From: Gammaproteobacteria bacterium
Lineage (GTDB): Bacteria > Pseudomonadota > Gammaproteobacteria > Pseudomonadales > Halieaceae
Direction: 5' to 3'
DNA length: 17,020 nucleotides
NCBI GenBank assembly: GCA_018222695.1
Contig: JAAEZV010000011.1
Span: forward strand, 1-17,020
The first letter of the stretch is position 1, and the number at the start of each line of letters is the position of its first letter. Shown here in pieces: positions 14,871 through 17,020 of this stretch. Below the pieces are notes generated by a model, which did no database searches, was not told where the DNA came from, and saw nothing but the letters and a program-made list of their open reading frames with translations. The translations under genes were made by a program, and so were the position numbers.

Positions 14871-16217
14871 TCAGATCGATTCCGCAGCCGCACTTCGTCG
14901 ACTGAAGTAGCTACGTGACAACTTAAATACAACGGGAGACAGCAATAGCAAGGCGATGAGATTGGGGATCGCCATAAAGGCATTGAGCGTATCGGCAACC
15001 AACCAGATCAAACCCAAGTCAGTTCCCGCACCCACCGGTATCGCCAATACCCAGAGGATTCTGAATGGCAGGATACCCTTTGTACCGAAGAGGTAAACGA
15101 CGCACCGCTCGCCATAAAACGACCAGCCGATCATGGTGGTCGTGGCGAACAGCACCACCCCAAGGGTCACGACCAGTTCGCCTCCTGGCAAGGCAGAACC
15201 GAAAGCAGACGCGGTCAAGCTTGCGCCGGATACGCCCGACTCAAGTACACCGGTCAACATAATCACCAAACCTGTCATCGTGCAGACCACGAGCGTATCG
15301 ATAAAGGTGCCGAGCATCGCCACCAGGCCCTGCTCCACCGGCTCATTGGTTTTGGCAGCAGCGTGCGCGATCGGCGCACTGCCTAGCCCCGCTTCGTTGG
15401 AAAATATCCCGCGGGCCACACCGAAGCGGATCGCCGCCCAGACTGTGGCTCCTGCGAAGCCACCGGCGGCGGAAGCGCCATTGAACGCACTGTCAATGAT
15501 GGTCGCCAGCGCCCCGGGCACCTCCTCAATGTGCGAGCCAATGACGATCAAACTCATCAGCACATAGGCAATCGCCATGGCCGGCACAATGGCACTGGCG
15601 GTGGCAGCAATACGCTGAATGCCGCCGAGAATGACCGCACCGACGACAACCATCAAAACGCCGCCCGTCAGCGCCCAGGGAATCTGAAATTGGTCGCCTA
15701 GCACCTGCGCGACAGAATTGGACTGGACCGTATTCGCCAGCCCAAAACCCGCCATGCTGCCAAACAGGGCAAAGGCCCCGCCCAACAGCGCATAACGCGG
15801 GCCTAGACCATTGCGGATGTAGTACATGGGTCCGCCGCTGTAGCCGCCTCTGTCATCCTGCTCTCGATAGCGAACAGCCAGCACGGCTTCGGCATACTTC
15901 ATTGCCATCCCAAACAGCGCGGTCAGCCACATCCAGAAGAGCGCACCAGGCCCGCCCAAGGTGATCGCCGTCGCCACGCCCGCAATATTGCCCGTCCCGA
16001 TGGTCGCACTGAGGGACGTCATCAGTGCCCTGAATGGCGGAATATCGCCCTCGCCCTGACCCTTGAACCCCCCGAGCAACAGCCGGAACGCAAATCCGAG
16101 TCGCCGCCAGGTCAAAAATCCCAAACCGAGGGTCAGAAAAATACCGGTACCGAGCAGTAGCACCTGCATGGGCACACCCCAGGCCCAAGCATTGATTTCG
16201 ACGATAAAAGCTTCCAT
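14871..16217 (-). CDS. Alanine/glycine:cation symporter (AGCS family, Na+-coupled)
   Basis: 448 residues from ATG 16217, the usual AGCS size. It is an inner-membrane protein with about ten to eleven hydrophobic segments (for example VLLLGTGIFLTLGLGFL near the start and NLIALLLLSPVVF near the end). It should import alanine or glycine with Na+, or occasionally H+. Diagnostic stretches are SLSATIGTGNIAGVATAI with GGPGALFWMW, GGYSGGPMYYIRNGLG, RFGVARGIFSNEAGLGSAPIAHAAA and TTMIGWSFYGERCVVYLFG. The frame extends to an ATG at 16256, but that start lacks a ribosome site, whereas ATG 16217 has GAGAG about 11 bases upstream and gives the normal N-terminus (MEAFIVEINAWAWGVPMQ). It forms a two-gene unit with the 5'-nucleotidase five bases downstream. 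The substrate is not resolvable from sequence. Confidence 0.93.
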   Translation of the reverse strand: MEAFIVEINAWAWGVPMQVLLLGTGIFLTLGLGFLTWRRLGFAFRLLLGGFKGQGEGDIPPFRALMTSLSATIGTGNIAGVATAITLGGPGALFWMWLTALFGMAMKYAEAVLAVRYREQDDRGGYSGGPMYYIRNGLGPRYALLGGAFALFGSMAGFGLANTVQSNSVAQVLGDQFQIPWALTGGVLMVVVGAVILGGIQRIAATASAIVPAMAIAYVLMSLIVIGSHIEEVPGALATIIDSAFNGASAAGGFAGATVWAAIRFGVARGIFSNEAGLGSAPIAHAAAKTNEPVEQGLVAMLGTFIDTLVVCTMTGLVIMLTGVLESGVSGASLTASAFGSALPGGELVVTLGVVLFATTTMIGWSFYGERCVVYLFGTKGILPFRILWVLAIPVGAGTDLGLIWLVADTLNAFMAIPNLIALLLLSPVVFKLSRSYFSRRSAAAESI

Positions 16218-16269
16218 TGCGTGCGTTTCTCTCAAACCAGTGTGCTCGCTGAGCATATCAGTGCATCAC

Positions 16270-16293
16270 GCGGACTGACCAACTTCAGTCCGC
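16270..16293. other. Nine-pair hairpin between the symporter gene and the PLP-enzyme gene
   Basis: GCGGACTGA at 16270-16278 and TCAGTCCGC at 16285-16293 are perfect inverted arms with a six-base loop. No T tract follows on either strand, so a standard intrinsic terminator is unlikely. It lies downstream of the PLP-enzyme stop and upstream of the symporter start, where it could terminate with help, stabilise RNA or bind a protein. Confidence 0.45.
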
Positions 16294-16303
16294 CTCCCAA
16301 GGC

Positions 16304-16322
16304 CATCTCAAAAACTGAGATG
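16304..16322. other. Seven-pair hairpin just after the PLP-enzyme gene
   Basis: CATCTCA (16304-16310) and TGAGATG (16316-16322) are perfect inverted arms around a five-base loop, AAAAC on the plus strand. It lies 19 bases beyond the stop of the PLP-enzyme gene and ten bases from the larger hairpin. No U tract follows, so its role as a terminator is uncertain. Confidence 0.4.
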
Positions 16323-16341
16323 CCACGCTTTACCGCAGCCA

Positions 16342-17020
16342 TCAGCTGGCGCCGGATGCAGCACTCATCAACTGGGGCTCGTGAGCGAACAATCCGAACA
16401 CGCCGCCCGTGTGAACAAAAATGATGTCGTCGACGTCTCGGTAAAAACCCTCGCGCAGATCAGCCAGCAACCCATGAAACGCCTTACCTGTGTAGACCGG
16501 ATCCAGCACGATACCCTCCAGCCGGGTCAACTCGGCGATCAATTCGTACACCGGCGCATCAGCCTGGCCATACCCCGGACCCACCGAGTGGTCACGCGTC
16601 TTAGGCACTAAATCTATTCGTGGTAGCTGTGGCCAGCGCGCCAGCGAGGCCTGCCAATCTGCGGCCACGCGTCGATTAAACCAGTCAGCATCGTCGCACA
16701 CAGCATAAGCCACAACATCGATGGGCAGGTCGAGCATCGCCACCCCTGCGGTCAGTCCGGTCTGGGTGCCCGCTGAACCCGTTGCCAGAGTGAGCGCGGC
16801 GCGCTCGATACCATGGTCGGCAAGATCACTTTGAAGCTCTTCAGTCGCGGCGATATAACCCCACACACCCAGGCTATCGCTTCCTCCGGTAGGGATCATG
16901 AGCGCTGGACGCCCTGCGTCAGCAAACTCCGACTCGCGCTTTACATAGATTGTCTTTAACTGAGTCGCCCACTCTTTTGCCGGCAAAATCTCGAAGGTGG
17001 CCCCTGCCAGCTGATCCAAC
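16342..17020 (-). CDS. PLP-dependent D-cysteine desulfhydrase / ACC deaminase-like enzyme, 5' end outside window
   Basis: The frame runs off the right edge, leaving 226 codons or fewer of a protein usually near 330 residues; about 100 N-terminal residues, including the PLP-binding lysine, are missing. The visible part matches the tryptophan-synthase-beta-fold subgroup containing E. coli DcyD and 1-aminocyclopropane-1-carboxylate deaminase: IPTGGSDSLGVWGYIAA, the phosphate-binding loop LATGSAGTQTGLTAG, VGPGYGQ, RLEGIVLDPVYTGKAFHGLL, and IFVHTGGVFGLFAH at the end. D-cysteine desulfhydrase makes pyruvate, sulfide and ammonia; ACC deaminase makes 2-oxobutanoate and ammonia. The distinguishing residues cannot be judged from this fragment, though I favour the D-cysteine type given the overall likeness to DcyD. 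The leftmost visible codon, TTG 17019, is internal, not a start. Confidence 0.88.
   Translation of the reverse strand, partial: LDQLAGATFEILPAKEWATQLKTIYVKRESEFADAGRPALMIPTGGSDSLGVWGYIAATEELQSDLADHGIERAALTLATGSAGTQTGLTAGVAMLDLPIDVVAYAVCDDADWFNRRVAADWQASLARWPQLPRIDLVPKTRDHSVGPGYGQADAPVYELIAELTRLEGIVLDPVYTGKAFHGLLADLREGFYRDVDDIIFVHTGGVFGLFAHEPQLMSAASGAS

Noticed and set aside
16218..16256. Longer symporter start at ATG 16256
   Set aside because: No ribosome site precedes it, and the extra 13 residues are unlike AGCS N-termini.
1..17020. Mobile elements, defence systems, CRISPR arrays, tRNA genes or biosynthetic clusters
   Set aside because: No transposase, integrase, repeat array, tRNA-like fold or cluster enzyme was seen on either strand; nearly all DNA is used by housekeeping and catabolic genes.

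Overview
The window looks like a chromosomal stretch from a heterotrophic gammaproteobacterium, probably marine. I infer this from close CysB, RoxA (YcfD), PabB and PurB types, a purB-roxA arrangement, a base composition that looks GC-rich by eye, and a biotin-dependent carboxylase pair of a type I associate with OM60/NOR5-like (Halieaceae) bacteria. The lineage is inferred from memory of gene families, not from a search. Coding density is very high: no gene-free stretch exceeds about 150 bases. I see no tRNA, rRNA, IS element, prophage gene or CRISPR array.

Left part (1-3252): the 3' end of purB, then roxA (2-oxoglutarate oxygenase hydroxylating ribosomal protein uL16) overlapping by 4 bases a small conserved gene of unknown function, all on the plus strand. 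They converge on nnr (minus strand), the bifunctional repair enzyme for hydrated NAD(P)H; the 3' ends overlap by 9 bases.

Centre (3316-11403, minus strand): a five-gene operon carrying the whole route from propionyl-CoA to succinyl-CoA. In order of transcription it holds a carboxyltransferase subunit, a very long biotin carboxylase/biotin-carrier subunit, methylmalonyl-CoA epimerase, B12-dependent methylmalonyl-CoA mutase and its chaperone GTPase MeaB. Gaps are 23 and 34 bases, followed by overlaps of 4 and 23 bases. The mutase, epimerase and MeaB are conventional. Both carboxylase subunits are divergent: the biotin subunit has 932 residues with several insertions, an unassigned central segment and a tail beyond the biotin domain; the carboxyltransferase has Ala where propionyl-CoA carboxylases have Asp at the acyl-pocket position, plus a helical insertion. 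This pair is the most unusual content of the window.

A 147-base divergent control region (11404-11550) separates this operon from pabB (folate synthesis, plus strand). It holds a TTGACA box, repeated ATCCTTATA elements and an inverted repeat whose right arm coincides with the pabB ribosome binding site.

Right part (11551-17020): pabB converges with cysB (31-base overlap). Next on the minus strand come a two-gene unit of a Na+/alanine (AGCS) symporter and a cN-I-type cytosolic 5'-nucleotidase, and then the 3' two thirds of a PLP-dependent D-cysteine desulfhydrase/ACC deaminase-like gene, cut by the window edge. Several genes start at GTG or TTG (nnr, the biotin subunit, cysB, the nucleotidase).
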